From NCBI RefSeq assembly GCF_001187915.1, contig NZ_LGIU01000051.1, positions 54,788 to 118,787 on the forward strand: a DNA stretch of 64,000 bases, given 5' to 3'. How positions within the stretch are numbered: the stretch's first letter is position 1; every line of letters begins with the position of its first letter. Shown here in pieces: positions 45,971 through 55,389 of this stretch. The notes under the pieces are model-generated. The model made no database searches. It saw only the letters and a program-made list of their open reading frames with translations, and was not told the DNA's origin. Both the position numbers and the translations under genes were made by a program. This stretch comes from Arthrobacter sp. RIT-PI-e (GTDB taxonomy: Bacteria; Actinomycetota; Actinomycetes; Actinomycetales; Micrococcaceae).

Positions 45971-46510
45971 TCAGCGACCCCATCCGGCGTGGGCGAGGGC
46001 CTGACGCAGCACGTCCCCGCGGCCGCCCGAGAACTCGGCCTGGATGCCGGGGCTGAGTGCCTCGGCGGGTGTCAGCCAGGACAGTTCGAGGGCGTCCTGG
46101 CGGGGGGCGCACTCACCGGTCACGGGGACCAGGTAGGCGAGGGCGACGGCGTGCTGGCGGTCGTCCGTGAGACCGGTCTCCGAGGGGGAGGGGAAGTACT
46201 CGGCGATGGTGAACGGCAGCGGGGAGGGCGAGAGCTGCGGCAGGGCCATGGGCCCGAGGTCCTTCTCGAGGTGCCTGAGGAGGGCCGCCCGGATGGTCTC
46301 GCGGTACATCACGCGGCCGGAGACGAAGGTGCGCATCATCTCGCCCTGGTCGTTGCCCTGCAGGAGCAGCCCCACCTCGTTGACGTACCCGAGGGAGTCG
46401 CACCGCACGGGGATCGCCTCCACGTACACCATGGGCAGGCGGCGGCGGGCCTCGTAGAGATCGTCCTCGGAGAGCCAGCCGGGATTGGGGTCAGGGGTGC
46501 GAACGTTCAT
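45971..46510 (-). CDS. NUDIX-like DUF4916 protein with degenerate Nudix box
   Basis: 179 aa. The core VYVEAIPVRCDSLGYVNEVG, then SGRVMYRETIRAALLRHLEKDLG split as SGRVMYRE and TIRAALLRHLEKDLG, follows the GX5EX7 spacing of the Nudix box. However, the REUXEEXGU half reads RHLEKDLGP, so three acidic metal ligands are replaced. ALELSWLTPAEALSPGIQAE follows, as in NUDIX folds. Known as DUF4916 in actinobacteria. It probably binds a nucleotide or related ligand without hydrolysing it, or uses other residues. A TATAAA box 8 bases before the ATG suggests leaderless expression. Confidence 0.75.
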   Translation of the reverse strand: MNVRTPDPNPGWLSEDDLYEARRRLPMVYVEAIPVRCDSLGYVNEVGLLLQGNDQGEMMRTFVSGRVMYRETIRAALLRHLEKDLGPMALPQLSPSPLPFTIAEYFPSPSETGLTDDRQHAVALAYLVPVTGECAPRQDALELSWLTPAEALSPGIQAEFSGGRGDVLRQALAHAGWGR

Positions 46511-46595
46511 ATCCCAGTTTTATAGCAGACACCCGGGCAGGACGACGCCGCGCCCGGTTCTTCGGCCCCTGGCTGAATCCGGTGTACGCCCCGGA

Positions 46596-47342
46596 TCAGG
46601 GTGCGGTGGTGTCATCCGGCTGCCGCTGGTGGATGCCGAGAGCCGTACCCCAGGGGGTGTCCACGCGGAGCGACCGGCCGGTGCGGTCCTCGACGCTCAC
46701 CGGCCCGCTCCCGACGGCGGCGAGGTCCCCCAGCAGCTCGCGCACATCGCCGTCGTACTCGAACGCGAGATCCACCGTGACCCGGTCGGACGGGGCGTCG
46801 TCCTGCCCTGTCTGCCCTGCCTCTACGGTGACCAGTCCGCCGTTCTTGGCCCGGTACCGGTACCGGTGCCCTCCGCCCCGGCTGTGATGGGGCTTCGCGC
46901 CGATGTCCTCGAGGACCCGGCGGGCGTCGTCGGGGTCCGCGGTGCGCCAGCGGGCCACGACCGTCAGGGGCGAGGCGGGCGCCCCCGTGTCCCGTGGTCC
47001 CACCGCGGCGGGGAAGGTGGTGCCGTCCGGAGTGTCCACCCATGCAGTGAGCCCGGCACCCTCACCGGAGATCTCCGTGAGGGTGCCGGCCTCGTTGGTG
47101 CGGCGGGCGAACTCGCGGACGTCGCCGACGTCGAACGCGAGGTCGGTGGTGCCCTCCCCGACGGTGCCAGGGGCGTCACCGACAGGTCCGGTGTGCAGCG
47201 TGACGCGGCCGTGCCCGGCGTCGAACACCACGGTGGACGGCGTCGGTGCCGGGTCCTCCGCCGGCCGGAGTCCCAGGGCCCGGAGGAACGCGGCCGCCCG
47301 CGGAAGATCGGAGGTCCGGATGGCGGGATGCACGCGGAGCAT
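46596..47342 (-). CDS. VOC-superfamily protein, two glyoxalase-like domains
   Basis: 248 aa with two VOC repeats: the first from MLRVHPAIRTSDLPRAAAFL (about 1-120) and the second from TVVARWRTADPDDARRVLED (about 125-240). This resembles actinobacterial 'VOC family' proteins of unknown substrate. Metal ligands are not obvious. The start at 47342 has AAGGAGAA upstream; the frame is open before it but unsupported. It is divergent from the YdeI gene. Confidence 0.75.
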   Translation of the reverse strand: MLRVHPAIRTSDLPRAAAFLRALGLRPAEDPAPTPSTVVFDAGHGRVTLHTGPVGDAPGTVGEGTTDLAFDVGDVREFARRTNEAGTLTEISGEGAGLTAWVDTPDGTTFPAAVGPRDTGAPASPLTVVARWRTADPDDARRVLEDIGAKPHHSRGGGHRYRYRAKNGGLVTVEAGQTGQDDAPSDRVTVDLAFEYDGDVRELLGDLAAVGSGPVSVEDRTGRSLRVDTPWGTALGIHQRQPDDTTAP

Positions 47343-47485
47343 CGGGTTCTCCTTCGGGTGGGCACGGAGGCATGGGGTTGGGCGCCGTGCACCCGTTCGA
47401 CCGGCTCCACGGCATCGCCGTCCCACGGTAGCGGAGCCTCCACCTTCCCCTGGCCGGACACCTCGTGCGCGTGCCCCGTGCGGCG

Positions 47486-47491
47486 TAGGGT
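47486..47491 (+). promoter_or_regulatory. Leaderless -10 box for the YdeI gene
   Basis: TAGGGT followed by GACGCC and the ATG at 47498. This is the third clear TANNNT-N6-start arrangement in the window. Confidence 0.55.
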
Positions 47492-47497
47492 GACGCC

Positions 47498-48145
47498 ATG
47501 AAGGCCGAGCTCCCCGAACTCCTGCTCCCGGATGCCGACGCCTGGCGGCACTGGCTCGAGGGGAACCACGCGGTGTCGCCGGGGGTCTGGCTGGTGGAGC
47601 ACAAGAAGGGCGGTGCCGTCACGGCGCTGACCTACGCGCAGGCACTCGACGAGGCGCTGTGCTTCGGCTGGATCGACGGCCAGGCGAAGCCCCGCGACGC
47701 CGCCAGCTACCTTCAGCGCTTCACGCCGCGGGGCCCGCGCAGCATGTGGTCCATCCGCAACCGGACGCACGTGGACCGGCTGCGCGCGGAGGGCCGCATG
47801 CGCGAGGCCGGCGAGCAGGCCGTCGCCGCCGCGCAGGCGGACGGCCGGTGGGAGCGGGCCTATGCAGGGCAGGCCACCGCGGAGGTCCCGGCGGATCTCC
47901 TGGCCGCCATCGAGGCCGACCGCGTGGCGTCGGACATGTTCCGCACGCTGTCCTCGCAGAACCGCTACGCGATGATCTTCCGGCTGGGGCAGCTGCGGAC
48001 GCCGGCGGCCAGGGAGCGGAACATCGCGAAGTTCGTGGCCATGCTCGCCCGCGGCGAGACACTCCATCCGCAGGGCCCGGGACGGACGCGGAGCACAAGA
48101 TCACCGCGGGGCGACGGCGATCAGTCGGGCCCCGCCGCCCGGTAG
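47498..48145 (+). CDS. YdeI/OmpD-associated family protein
   Basis: 215 aa. Conserved features are WLEGNHAVSPGVWLVEHKKG, ALTYAQALDEALCFGWIDGQ, RFTPRGPRSMWSIRNRTHVD and the C-terminal FRTLSSQNRYAMIFRLGQLR. The YdeI family in Bacillus and E. coli has been linked to stress or antimicrobial-peptide resistance, but the biochemical role is open. The last about 20 residues (RSTRSPRGDGDQSGPAAR) overlap the convergent GH76 3' end by 25 bases and look unconserved. Confidence 0.85.
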   Translation: MKAELPELLLPDADAWRHWLEGNHAVSPGVWLVEHKKGGAVTALTYAQALDEALCFGWIDGQAKPRDAASYLQRFTPRGPRSMWSIRNRTHVDRLRAEGRMREAGEQAVAAAQADGRWERAYAGQATAEVPADLLAAIEADRVASDMFRTLSSQNRYAMIFRLGQLRTPAARERNIAKFVAMLARGETLHPQGPGRTRSTRSPRGDGDQSGPAAR

Positions 48146-49122
48146 GCCTCCAGGACCATCCAGGACTGCAGCTGGGAGGACAGGCTGACGGGACCCTCCT
48201 GGTGCGGCGGGAACAGGGTGGCCCCGTGCTCCGCGGGGACGCGCCCGGCCCAGAGGTGGTCCGCCGTCGCACCGAGCAGGGCACGCGCCGTCGCAGCGGC
48301 GGATCCGTTCAGGCCGGGTGCTGACGCCGCGACGGCCAGGTACCGCGCGAGGATCCCGGTGAAGAGCCCGCCGTCGCCCCGGTGGTCCAGCGGCAGCACG
48401 CCGTCCGCGTCGGCGAGGTGGCGGGCCACGGCGTGGACCAGGGCGCCCGCCCGGGCCAGGTTCTCCGGGCCGCCGGTCGCCACGAGCGCGCCCAGCACCG
48501 TGCCCTGGTTGTACGTGTACACCGCGTGCTCGATCCGTTCGTCCGCCTTCACGCCGTCGCCGTAGAGACCGGTCACGGGATCCTGCAGCCGGTCCTGCAG
48601 CCAGTCGACCAGCTGCTGGGCGCGGACGGTGTCGCCCGCCCGGGCGAAGAACAGGGCCGACGGCGCCGTGGTGGCCGTGTTCTTGTAGTCGCGCCGCGTG
48701 TTCCAGTAGACGCCACCGCCGAGCTCGCCCGTGTGCGCGGATCCGAGGGCAGCCCCGAGGACCCGCACCCCGCGTCGCGGCGGCCGTTCCGCCAGCGCGT
48801 CCAGCCGCTGGAGGGCCAGGGCCAGCCACGCCATGTCGTCGTAGTAGGAGTTCCGCCAGCGCGCCCCGTTCCGCAGCCAGATGCCGCGCGCCAGCTCCTC
48901 GGCCTCGACCAGGGCGTGCCCGGCAGGGTCCCGGAGGTGCTCGTCCAGCAGGCAGTCGAGGTAGTGCGCCTGCCACCAGTAGTGCCAGTGCAGCTGCGGT
49001 CCCCGCGGCGCCGGGTGGGCGATCGCGGCCAGCCTGGTGCCGGGGACATGACGGGCGCGCCGGGCGAAGAGCCGCCGCACACTCGCCGCGGCCGTCGCCG
49101 CAGCGGAATCGGGAGTGGGCAT
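48121..49122 (-). CDS. Glycoside hydrolase family 76 protein (alpha-1,6-mannanase-like)
   Basis: 333 aa, no signal peptide seen. (alpha/alpha)6-barrel features include HWHYWWQAHYLDCLLDEHLR, the catalytic Asp pair in SYYDDMAWLALALQRL, GGVYWNTRRDYKNTATTA and VYTYNQGTVLGALVATGG. GH76 enzymes cut alpha-1,6-mannan; cytoplasmic actinobacterial members may act in mannan or lipoglycan turnover. The start at 49122 is chosen because a TAGGGT -10 box lies 7 bases before it (leaderless); a GTG 18 bases upstream is the alternative. Confidence 0.85.
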   Translation of the reverse strand: MPTPDSAAATAAASVRRLFARRARHVPGTRLAAIAHPAPRGPQLHWHYWWQAHYLDCLLDEHLRDPAGHALVEAEELARGIWLRNGARWRNSYYDDMAWLALALQRLDALAERPPRRGVRVLGAALGSAHTGELGGGVYWNTRRDYKNTATTAPSALFFARAGDTVRAQQLVDWLQDRLQDPVTGLYGDGVKADERIEHAVYTYNQGTVLGALVATGGPENLARAGALVHAVARHLADADGVLPLDHRGDGGLFTGILARYLAVAASAPGLNGSAAATARALLGATADHLWAGRVPAEHGATLFPPHQEGPVSLSSQLQSWMVLEAYRAAGPD

Positions 49123-49265
49123 ATCACCCACCCTAGCCACGATGGATGCCCGGCGGACCGAGCAGGATGCACGGCCGGACCGGCATCGGGTGCGCAGTGC
49201 GCCACGTCACACTACCCTGGGGTCAGGCGGTCCGACGGCGGTCCGTCCGGGATCGAGGGAGCAGC

Positions 49266-50051
49266 ATGGACATCAGCGGAGCGGTGGCCCTGGTCACGGG
49301 TGGCGCCTCGGGCCTCGGGCTCGCCACCGTACGGCGCCTGGTGGACGCCGGCGCAGCGGTGGTGGTGGCCGATCTGCCACGGTCCGCCGGTGCGGACGTC
49401 GCCGGCGAGCTGGATCCCTCGGGCACCCGGGTCCGCTTCGTCCCCACCGACGTCACCGCGACCGCCGACGTCGAGGCGGCCGTCGCCGCCGCCGTCGAGC
49501 TCGGACCCCTGCGGATCGTGGTGAACTGTGCCGGGATCGGGACCCCGGGGAAGGTGCTGGACCGGGACGGGGTGCTGCCGCTGGAGCAGTTCGCCCGGGT
49601 GGTGGAGGTCAACCTGATCGGCTCGTTCAACGTTCTCCGCCTGGCCGCCGAGGCCATGTCCGCCACGGGAATCGTGACGGGCGACGGCGGGTCCCCGGAG
49701 CGCGGCGTGATCGTCAACACCGCGTCCGTGGCCGCGTTCGACGGGCAGATCGGCCAGCCTGCGTACGCGGCGTCGAAGGGCGGGGTGGCGGCCATGACGC
49801 TCCCGCTGGCCCGCGAGTTCGCCCGGCACCTCATCCGGGTGGTCACCGTGGCCCCCGGCATCTTCCAGACCCCCATGATGGCCGGCCTGCCGCAGGAGGC
49901 CCAGGACTCCCTCGGCGCTCAGGTACCCCACCCCTCCCGCCTCGGCAGACCCGCGGAGTACGCCGCGCTCGTGGCGCACATCGTCGAGAACCAGATGCTC
50001 AACGGGGAGACCATCCGCCTGGACGGGGCCATCCGCATGGCCCCGAAGTAG
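49266..50051 (+). CDS. SDR dehydrogenase, type II 3-hydroxyacyl-CoA dehydrogenase-like
   Basis: 261 aa. Rossmann motif [24 protein letters not shown], catalytic Ser in [11 protein letters not shown], YxxxK in YAASKGGV, and [15 protein letters not shown]. The order resembles human HSD17B10 and bacterial 3-hydroxy(-2-methyl)butyryl-CoA dehydrogenases. The start at 49266 has GGGAG 4 bases before it. A TACCCT box at about 49212 may be the -10. An acyl-CoA dehydrogenase follows after 40 bases, indicating a role in beta-oxidation or branched-chain amino-acid breakdown. Confidence 0.87.
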   Translation: MDISGAVALVTGGASGLGLATVRRLVDAGAAVVVADLPRSAGADVAGELDPSGTRVRFVPTDVTATADVEAAVAAAVELGPLRIVVNCAGIGTPGKVLDRDGVLPLEQFARVVEVNLIGSFNVLRLAAEAMSATGIVTGDGGSPERGVIVNTASVAAFDGQIGQPAYAASKGGVAAMTLPLAREFARHLIRVVTVAPGIFQTPMMAGLPQEAQDSLGAQVPHPSRLGRPAEYAALVAHIVENQMLNGETIRLDGAIRMAPK

Positions 50052-50091
50052 TCCCCCCCAGGACGTACCACCCGATCGAAAGGACGGCTCG

Positions 50092-51255
50092 ATGGAGAGC
50101 CAGCTACCCACCGCGGACTTCCTCGGCGTCGAGTCCCTGCTCGCGCCCCACGAGCAGGAGAAGCTGCAGGACGTCCGGGACTTCCTGGCCAAGGAGGTTG
50201 CCCCCCGGGCAACCGAGTGGTGGGACCGGGCCGAGTTCCCGCACGAGATCCTGCCGAAGCTGGCGGAGCTGGGACTCAGCACCCCCGTGGCCCAGGGGTA
50301 CAGCCACCTGTTCAGCGGTCTGCTGATCGCCGAACTCACCCGGGCGGACACCTCGATCGCCACGTTCTTCATGGTCCACCACGACCTCTTCGTGGAGGCG
50401 CTCCACACCTTCGGCAGCGCCGAGCAGAAGGCACGCCTCCTGCAGGACGCCACGGACCTGAGGATCACCGGCGCCTTCGCGCTCACGGAACCGCAGCACG
50501 GCTCCGACGTCGCCGGCCGCATGGACACCACGGCAGTCCGCGACGGCGACACCTGGGTGGTGAACGGTGCCAAGCGGTGGATCGGCAACGGTACCTTCTG
50601 CGACCGCCTGGTGCTGTGGGCGCAGGAACCGGCCACGGGTGCCGTGCGCGGATTCCTCCTCGACGCGACCCTGCCGGGGGTGACCCGGACGCCCATCCGG
50701 AACAAGACGGCACTGCGGACCGTGCAGAACGCGGACATCGCCCTCACCGGCGTCCGGATCCCCGAGGCCGATCGCCTCGCCGGCATCGGGAGCTTCGAGG
50801 ACACCCGGCAGCTGCTGCTCGGATCCCGGATCCTGGTGGGCTGGCAGGCGGTGGGTCAGCAGCTGGCCGCGTTCGACGTCGCCCGGCAGTACGCCGTGGA
50901 ACGTCACCAGTTCGGGCGGCCCGTCGCCGGGTTCCAGCTGATCCAGGACCAGCTGGTGACCCTGCTGGGCAACACCGTCTCCAGCATGGCCGTCATGGCG
51001 CGGATCTCGGCACTCCAGGAGCAGGGTGCGGCGGACATGGCGCAGGCTGCCTTCGCGAAGTCCTTCACCACGGGGCGGATGCGCGAGAGCGTGGCCCTGG
51101 GGTGCGGGATCCTCGGCGGGAACGGGATCCTGACGGACCACGGGATGGCGAAGATCTTCGCGGACGCCGAGGCCGTCTACACGTACGAGGGCACCTATGA
51201 GATCAACAGCCTGATCGTGGGCCGGGCGCTGACCGGCATCTCGGCCTTCACCTGA
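50092..51255 (+). CDS. Acyl-CoA dehydrogenase
   Basis: 387 aa, FAD enzyme. Seen: GAFALTEPQHGSDVAG (FAD/substrate loop), VVNGAKRWIGNG, AVERHQFGRPVAGFQLIQDQ, GGNGILTDHGMAKIFADAEA, and the catalytic Glu in YTYEGTYEINSLIVGRALTG, an arrangement close to glutaryl-CoA dehydrogenase. The decarboxylating role cannot be assigned without the Arg in the pocket being checked. It is probably co-transcribed with the SDR gene. The ribosome site is AAAGGA. Confidence 0.9.
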   Translation: MESQLPTADFLGVESLLAPHEQEKLQDVRDFLAKEVAPRATEWWDRAEFPHEILPKLAELGLSTPVAQGYSHLFSGLLIAELTRADTSIATFFMVHHDLFVEALHTFGSAEQKARLLQDATDLRITGAFALTEPQHGSDVAGRMDTTAVRDGDTWVVNGAKRWIGNGTFCDRLVLWAQEPATGAVRGFLLDATLPGVTRTPIRNKTALRTVQNADIALTGVRIPEADRLAGIGSFEDTRQLLLGSRILVGWQAVGQQLAAFDVARQYAVERHQFGRPVAGFQLIQDQLVTLLGNTVSSMAVMARISALQEQGAADMAQAAFAKSFTTGRMRESVALGCGILGGNGILTDHGMAKIFADAEAVYTYEGTYEINSLIVGRALTGISAFT

Positions 51256-51388
51256 GCTCACCGGGGGCGGGGTCGTGGCTGCCACATGACGGACGCGGTG
51301 AGGTGCAGGGCACTTCCCTGGGTAGGATCCGAACAGGAATCCGCGGCACCCCGTGCCGCCCACCTCCAGCTCCCGAAAGCAGGCACCT

Positions 51389-54232
51389 GTGACCTCGAAC
51401 CTCGACAGCTCCCCGGAGAACGCCGCCGAGAAGTTCAGCGAAGCGGCCGGTGACATCAGCTCGGACCTCCGGGCCGATGTGCGCCGCGTCAGCACGCTCC
51501 TCGGCGAGTCCCTCGTCCGCCAGCACGGTCAGGAACTCCTCGATCTCGTGGAGCGCGTGCGGCTGCTCACCAAGGACTCGAAGGAGTCCGGGAGCGGGGG
51601 CGACGCCGAGGAGCGCGCCGTGCTCGCCGACCGGGTGCGCGAGCTCCTCGCCGGGCTGCCGATCGACCAGGCCACCGAGCTGGCCCGCGCCTTCGCCTCC
51701 TACTTCCACCTCGCCAATGCCGCCGAGCAGGTGCACCGGGTGCGTGGCCTGCGGGCCCGGCCCGAGGAGGAGGGCTGGCTCGCCCGAACCGTGGCCCGCA
51801 TCGCCGCGGACGCCGGCCCGGAGGCCCTCGCCGAGGTGGTCGGGGAACTGGACGTGCGCCCGGTGTTCACGGCGCACCCCACCGAGGCGTCCCGGAGGTC
51901 CGTGCTGGACAAGCTCCGCCGGCTCTCCGACGTCCTCGCCGAGACCACCCAGGAGGGCTCGCAGCAGCGCCGCCGGCAGGACCGCCGGCTCGCCGAGGTG
52001 ATCGACCTGATCTGGCAGACCGACGAGCTCCGGCAGGTGCGGCCCACGCCCATCGACGAGGCCCGGAACGCGATCTACTACCTGGGTGACATCCTCACCA
52101 CCTCCCTGCCCGAGCTGCTGGAGGACCTCGGCGACCTCCTCGCGGACCACGGGGTCACCCTGCCGGACGCCACGGCGCCGCTGAAGTTCGGCTCCTGGAT
52201 CGGCGGGGACCGCGACGGCAACCCCAACGTGACCGCAGCCGTGACGCGGGAGATCCTGCAGATCCAGAACCAGCAGGCCGTGCGCATCGCCATCCACTTC
52301 ATCGACCGGCTCATCTCCTCGCTCTCCTCCTCCACCGCGATCGTGGGGGCGTCCCCCGAGCTGATGGCCTCCATCGAGGAGGACCTGGCCAAGCTGCCCC
52401 GCCTGGACAAGCGGGTGCTGGAGCTCAACGCCCAGGAGCCCTACCGGCTGAAGCTGACGTGCGTGAAGGCGAAGCTCCTCAACACGGCGTCCCGGATCCA
52501 GCAGCAGGGCGCCCATGAGCCCGGCCGCGACTACAACGACACCGCGCAGACCCTCGCGGACCTCGCACTCGTGGCGGACTCGCTGCGGCAGAACGCGGCG
52601 GGCCTCGCGGCGGACGGCGCCCTGGCCACCGCGTCCCGCGTCATCTCCTCCTTCGGGCTGCACCTGGCCACCCTGGACATCCGTGAGCACGCGGACATGC
52701 ACCACGACGTCATCGCGCAGCTCACCGACCGTCTCGGTGAGCTGGATCTGCCCTACCTCGAGCTGGACCGCCCCGCACGCCTCGGCGTGCTCTCCCGCGA
52801 GCTCGCCTCACGCCGTCCGCTCGCCACCACCAACCCGCCGCTGGACGACGGTGCGCGGAAGACCTTCGACGTCTTCCGGGAGATCGCCTCGGCGCTCACC
52901 ACCTACGGGCCCGACGTCATCGAGACGTACATCGTCTCGATGACCCGCGGTGCGGACGACGTCCTGGCGCCGGTGGTGCTCGCGCGCGAGGCGGGCCTGG
53001 TGGACGTCGTCGGCGACGGATCGGGCGGCCCCGACTCCGGGGCCTTCGCGCTCATCGGCTTCGCGCCGCTGCTCGAGACCGTGGACGAGCTCCGGGTCTC
53101 CGCCGAGATCGTGGACACCCTCCTGTCCGATCCCACGTACCGCGAGGTGGTGCGCCTGCGCGGTGACGTGCAGGAGGTGATGCTCGGGTACTCCGACTCG
53201 AACAAGGAGTCCGGTGTGCTCACGAGCCTCTGGGAGATCCACAAGACCCAGCGGCGCCTGCGCGACGTCGCGGCCGAGCACGGCGTGCGGCTGCGCCTCT
53301 TCCACGGCCGCGGAGGCTCCGTGGGCCGCGGCGGCGGGCCCACCTACGACGCCATCCTCGCCCAGCCCAACGGCGTGCTCGAGGGGGAGATCAAGTTCAC
53401 CGAGCAGGGTGAGGTGATCAGCGACAAGTACTCGCTGCCCGCGCTGGCCCGGGAGAACCTCGAGCTCTCGCTCGCCGCCGTCATGCAGGGCTCCGCACTG
53501 CACCGGGCACCGCGCACCTCCGACGACGAGCGCGGCCGGTGGGCCGAGGTGATGGAGACGGTGTCCGACGCCGCCTTCTCGCGGTACCGGGGCCTGATCG
53601 ACCACGAGGACCTGCCGGCCTACTTCCTCGCCTCCACCCCGGTGGAGCAGCTCGGCTCGCTGAACATCGGCTCCCGCCCGTCCAAGCGCCCCGACTCCGG
53701 CAGCGGTCTCGGGGGCTTGCGGGCCATCCCCTGGGTGTTCGGGTGGACGCAGTCGCGGCAGATCGTCCCCGGATGGTTCGGGGTGGGCTCGGGCCTCCAC
53801 GCGGCGCGGGAAGCCGGGCACGAGGGCCTGCTCACCGAGATGCTGGAGCGCTGGCACTTCTTCCGCACCGTGGTCTCCAACGTGGAGATGACCCTCGCCA
53901 AGACGGACCTGGAGATCGCCGCCCACTACGTGGATGCCCTGGTCCCGGAGGAGCTCCGGCACCTCTTCGACGTGATCCGCCAGGAGTACGAGCTGACCCT
54001 GGCCGAGATCCGCCGGCTCACCGGCGAGCACGAACTGCTCGACAACCAGCCCACGCTGAAGCGCTCGCTGGCCGTCCGTGACCAGTACCTCGACCCGATC
54101 TCCTACCTGCAGGTGGAGCTGCTGCGCCGCATGCGGGCCGAGGGCGACGCCGGGCAGACCGACGAGCAGCTCCAGCGCGCCATGCTCATCACCATCAACG
54201 GTGTGGCGGCGGGGATGCGCAACACGGGCTGA
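51389..54232 (+). CDS. ppc: Phosphoenolpyruvate carboxylase
   Basis: 947 aa. Carboxylates PEP to oxaloacetate to refill the TCA cycle. The active-site His is in [13 protein letters not shown] (H163), followed by [26 protein letters not shown], the mobile loop [32 protein letters not shown], and the conserved C-terminus [11 protein letters not shown]. The start is a GTG at 51389; the 36 bases before it are open but lack conservation. A TAGGAT box at about 51321 is a candidate -10. About 130 bases separate it from the preceding gene. Confidence 0.96.
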   Translation: MTSNLDSSPENAAEKFSEAAGDISSDLRADVRRVSTLLGESLVRQHGQELLDLVERVRLLTKDSKESGSGGDAEERAVLADRVRELLAGLPIDQATELARAFASYFHLANAAEQVHRVRGLRARPEEEGWLARTVARIAADAGPEALAEVVGELDVRPVFTAHPTEASRRSVLDKLRRLSDVLAETTQEGSQQRRRQDRRLAEVIDLIWQTDELRQVRPTPIDEARNAIYYLGDILTTSLPELLEDLGDLLADHGVTLPDATAPLKFGSWIGGDRDGNPNVTAAVTREILQIQNQQAVRIAIHFIDRLISSLSSSTAIVGASPELMASIEEDLAKLPRLDKRVLELNAQEPYRLKLTCVKAKLLNTASRIQQQGAHEPGRDYNDTAQTLADLALVADSLRQNAAGLAADGALATASRVISSFGLHLATLDIREHADMHHDVIAQLTDRLGELDLPYLELDRPARLGVLSRELASRRPLATTNPPLDDGARKTFDVFREIASALTTYGPDVIETYIVSMTRGADDVLAPVVLAREAGLVDVVGDGSGGPDSGAFALIGFAPLLETVDELRVSAEIVDTLLSDPTYREVVRLRGDVQEVMLGYSDSNKESGVLTSLWEIHKTQRRLRDVAAEHGVRLRLFHGRGGSVGRGGGPTYDAILAQPNGVLEGEIKFTEQGEVISDKYSLPALARENLELSLAAVMQGSALHRAPRTSDDERGRWAEVMETVSDAAFSRYRGLIDHEDLPAYFLASTPVEQLGSLNIGSRPSKRPDSGSGLGGLRAIPWVFGWTQSRQIVPGWFGVGSGLHAAREAGHEGLLTEMLERWHFFRTVVSNVEMTLAKTDLEIAAHYVDALVPEELRHLFDVIRQEYELTLAEIRRLTGEHELLDNQPTLKRSLAVRDQYLDPISYLQVELLRRMRAEGDAGQTDEQLQRAMLITINGVAAGMRNTG

Positions 54233-54359
54233 TCCGTCGTCGCCCGCCCTGGCCGCCGCCGGGAGACCGTGCTCCGGAATACCGCGCCTCCGGCACCGGT
54301 TCCCGCCCATGGAAGCCAGTCCGAGCGCCGGCCCGCCGGCAGATCCGAGGAGGAGCACC

Positions 54360-55289
54360 ATGAGAGCAGTCTTCTACGAGCAGTACGGGGACCCCGGCGT
54401 CCTGCAGTACGGGGAGCAGCCGGACCCGAAGGTGGGGCCGGACGCCGTCCTCGTGGAGGTCCGTGCCTCCTCGGTGAACCCCGTGGACTGGAAGGTCACA
54501 GCCGGCTACCTCGACGGTGCCCTGCCCACGTACTTCCCGGTGATCCCGGGGTGGGACCTGGCCGGCGTGGTCACGCAGCCCGGCCCCTCGGTGACCGAGT
54601 TCCAGGCCGGTGACGAGGTGATCGGGTACGTCCGCATGGACACCGTGGGTCTCGGGACCTTCGCCGAGCAGGTCGCGGCACCGGTGCGTACCCTGGCCCG
54701 CAAGCCCCGGAACGTCTCCTGGGCCGAGGCCGCCACCATGCCGCTGGCCGGGCTCACCGCGTACCAGTCGCTCGAGGCCGTGGGTGTGTCCGAGGGCGAG
54801 ACCGTCCTGGTGCACAACGGCGCCGGTGGCGTGGGGACCTACGCCATCCAGATCGCGAAGGCGCGGGGTGCCCGCGTGCTCGCCACGGCCTCCGAGAAGA
54901 ACCACGAGTTCCTGCGCTCGCTCGGCGCCGAACCGGTCACCTACGGCGAGGGCATCGCGGCGCGCATCGCCGAGGTGGCGCCCGACGGCCTGGACGCGAT
55001 CGTGGACTTCGTGGGCGGCGACGACTGGGTGGCGTCCCTCGAGCACCTGAACGATCCGGGCCGCGTCGCGTCCGTGGCGGACGCCGAGGTCAAGGAGCAC
55101 GGCGGGTCCTACGTGTTCGTGCGGCCGAACCCGGCGGACCTGCTCGCGCTCACCGAGCTCGTCGAGGCCGGCAGCGTGACGCCGGTGCTCGCGGAGTCCT
55201 TCCCGCTGGAGCGGGCGGCGGACGCCTTCCGCAGCAGCATCGAGGGTCACGTGCGCGGCAAGATCGCCGTCACGGTCGGGGAGCACTAG
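54360..55289 (+). CDS. NADPH:quinone reductase-like zinc-independent alcohol dehydrogenase family protein
   Basis: 309-aa MDR-superfamily oxidoreductase. N-terminal GroES-like domain (MRAVFYEQYGDPGVLQYGEQ, ASSVNPVDWKVTAGYLDG), then a Rossmann domain with VLVHNGAGGVGTYAIQIAKA. The structural and catalytic zinc ligands of alcohol dehydrogenases are missing, as in QOR/zeta-crystallin types. It probably uses NADPH to reduce quinones or enones. The start at 54360 has GAGGAG just upstream. A terminator follows. Confidence 0.88.
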   Translation: MRAVFYEQYGDPGVLQYGEQPDPKVGPDAVLVEVRASSVNPVDWKVTAGYLDGALPTYFPVIPGWDLAGVVTQPGPSVTEFQAGDEVIGYVRMDTVGLGTFAEQVAAPVRTLARKPRNVSWAEAATMPLAGLTAYQSLEAVGVSEGETVLVHNGAGGVGTYAIQIAKARGARVLATASEKNHEFLRSLGAEPVTYGEGIAARIAEVAPDGLDAIVDFVGGDDWVASLEHLNDPGRVASVADAEVKEHGGSYVFVRPNPADLLALTELVEAGSVTPVLAESFPLERAADAFRSSIEGHVRGKIAVTVGEH

Positions 55290-55313
55290 CCCCCCCCGGC
55301 CCGGACCCGGCCG

Positions 55314-55356
55314 ACGACGAGGCGCCCCGATCGTGATGATCGGGGCGCCTCGTCGT
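55314..55356. terminator. Bidirectional hairpin terminator
   Basis: ACGACGAGGCGCCCCGATC (55314-55332) pairs exactly with GATCGGGGCGCCTCGTCGT (55338-55356). It lies between the convergent quinone reductase and TspO-like genes. Confidence 0.87.
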
Positions 55357-55389
55357 GCTGCTCCGGGGTCGGGCCGGAGCGGGTGCGGA

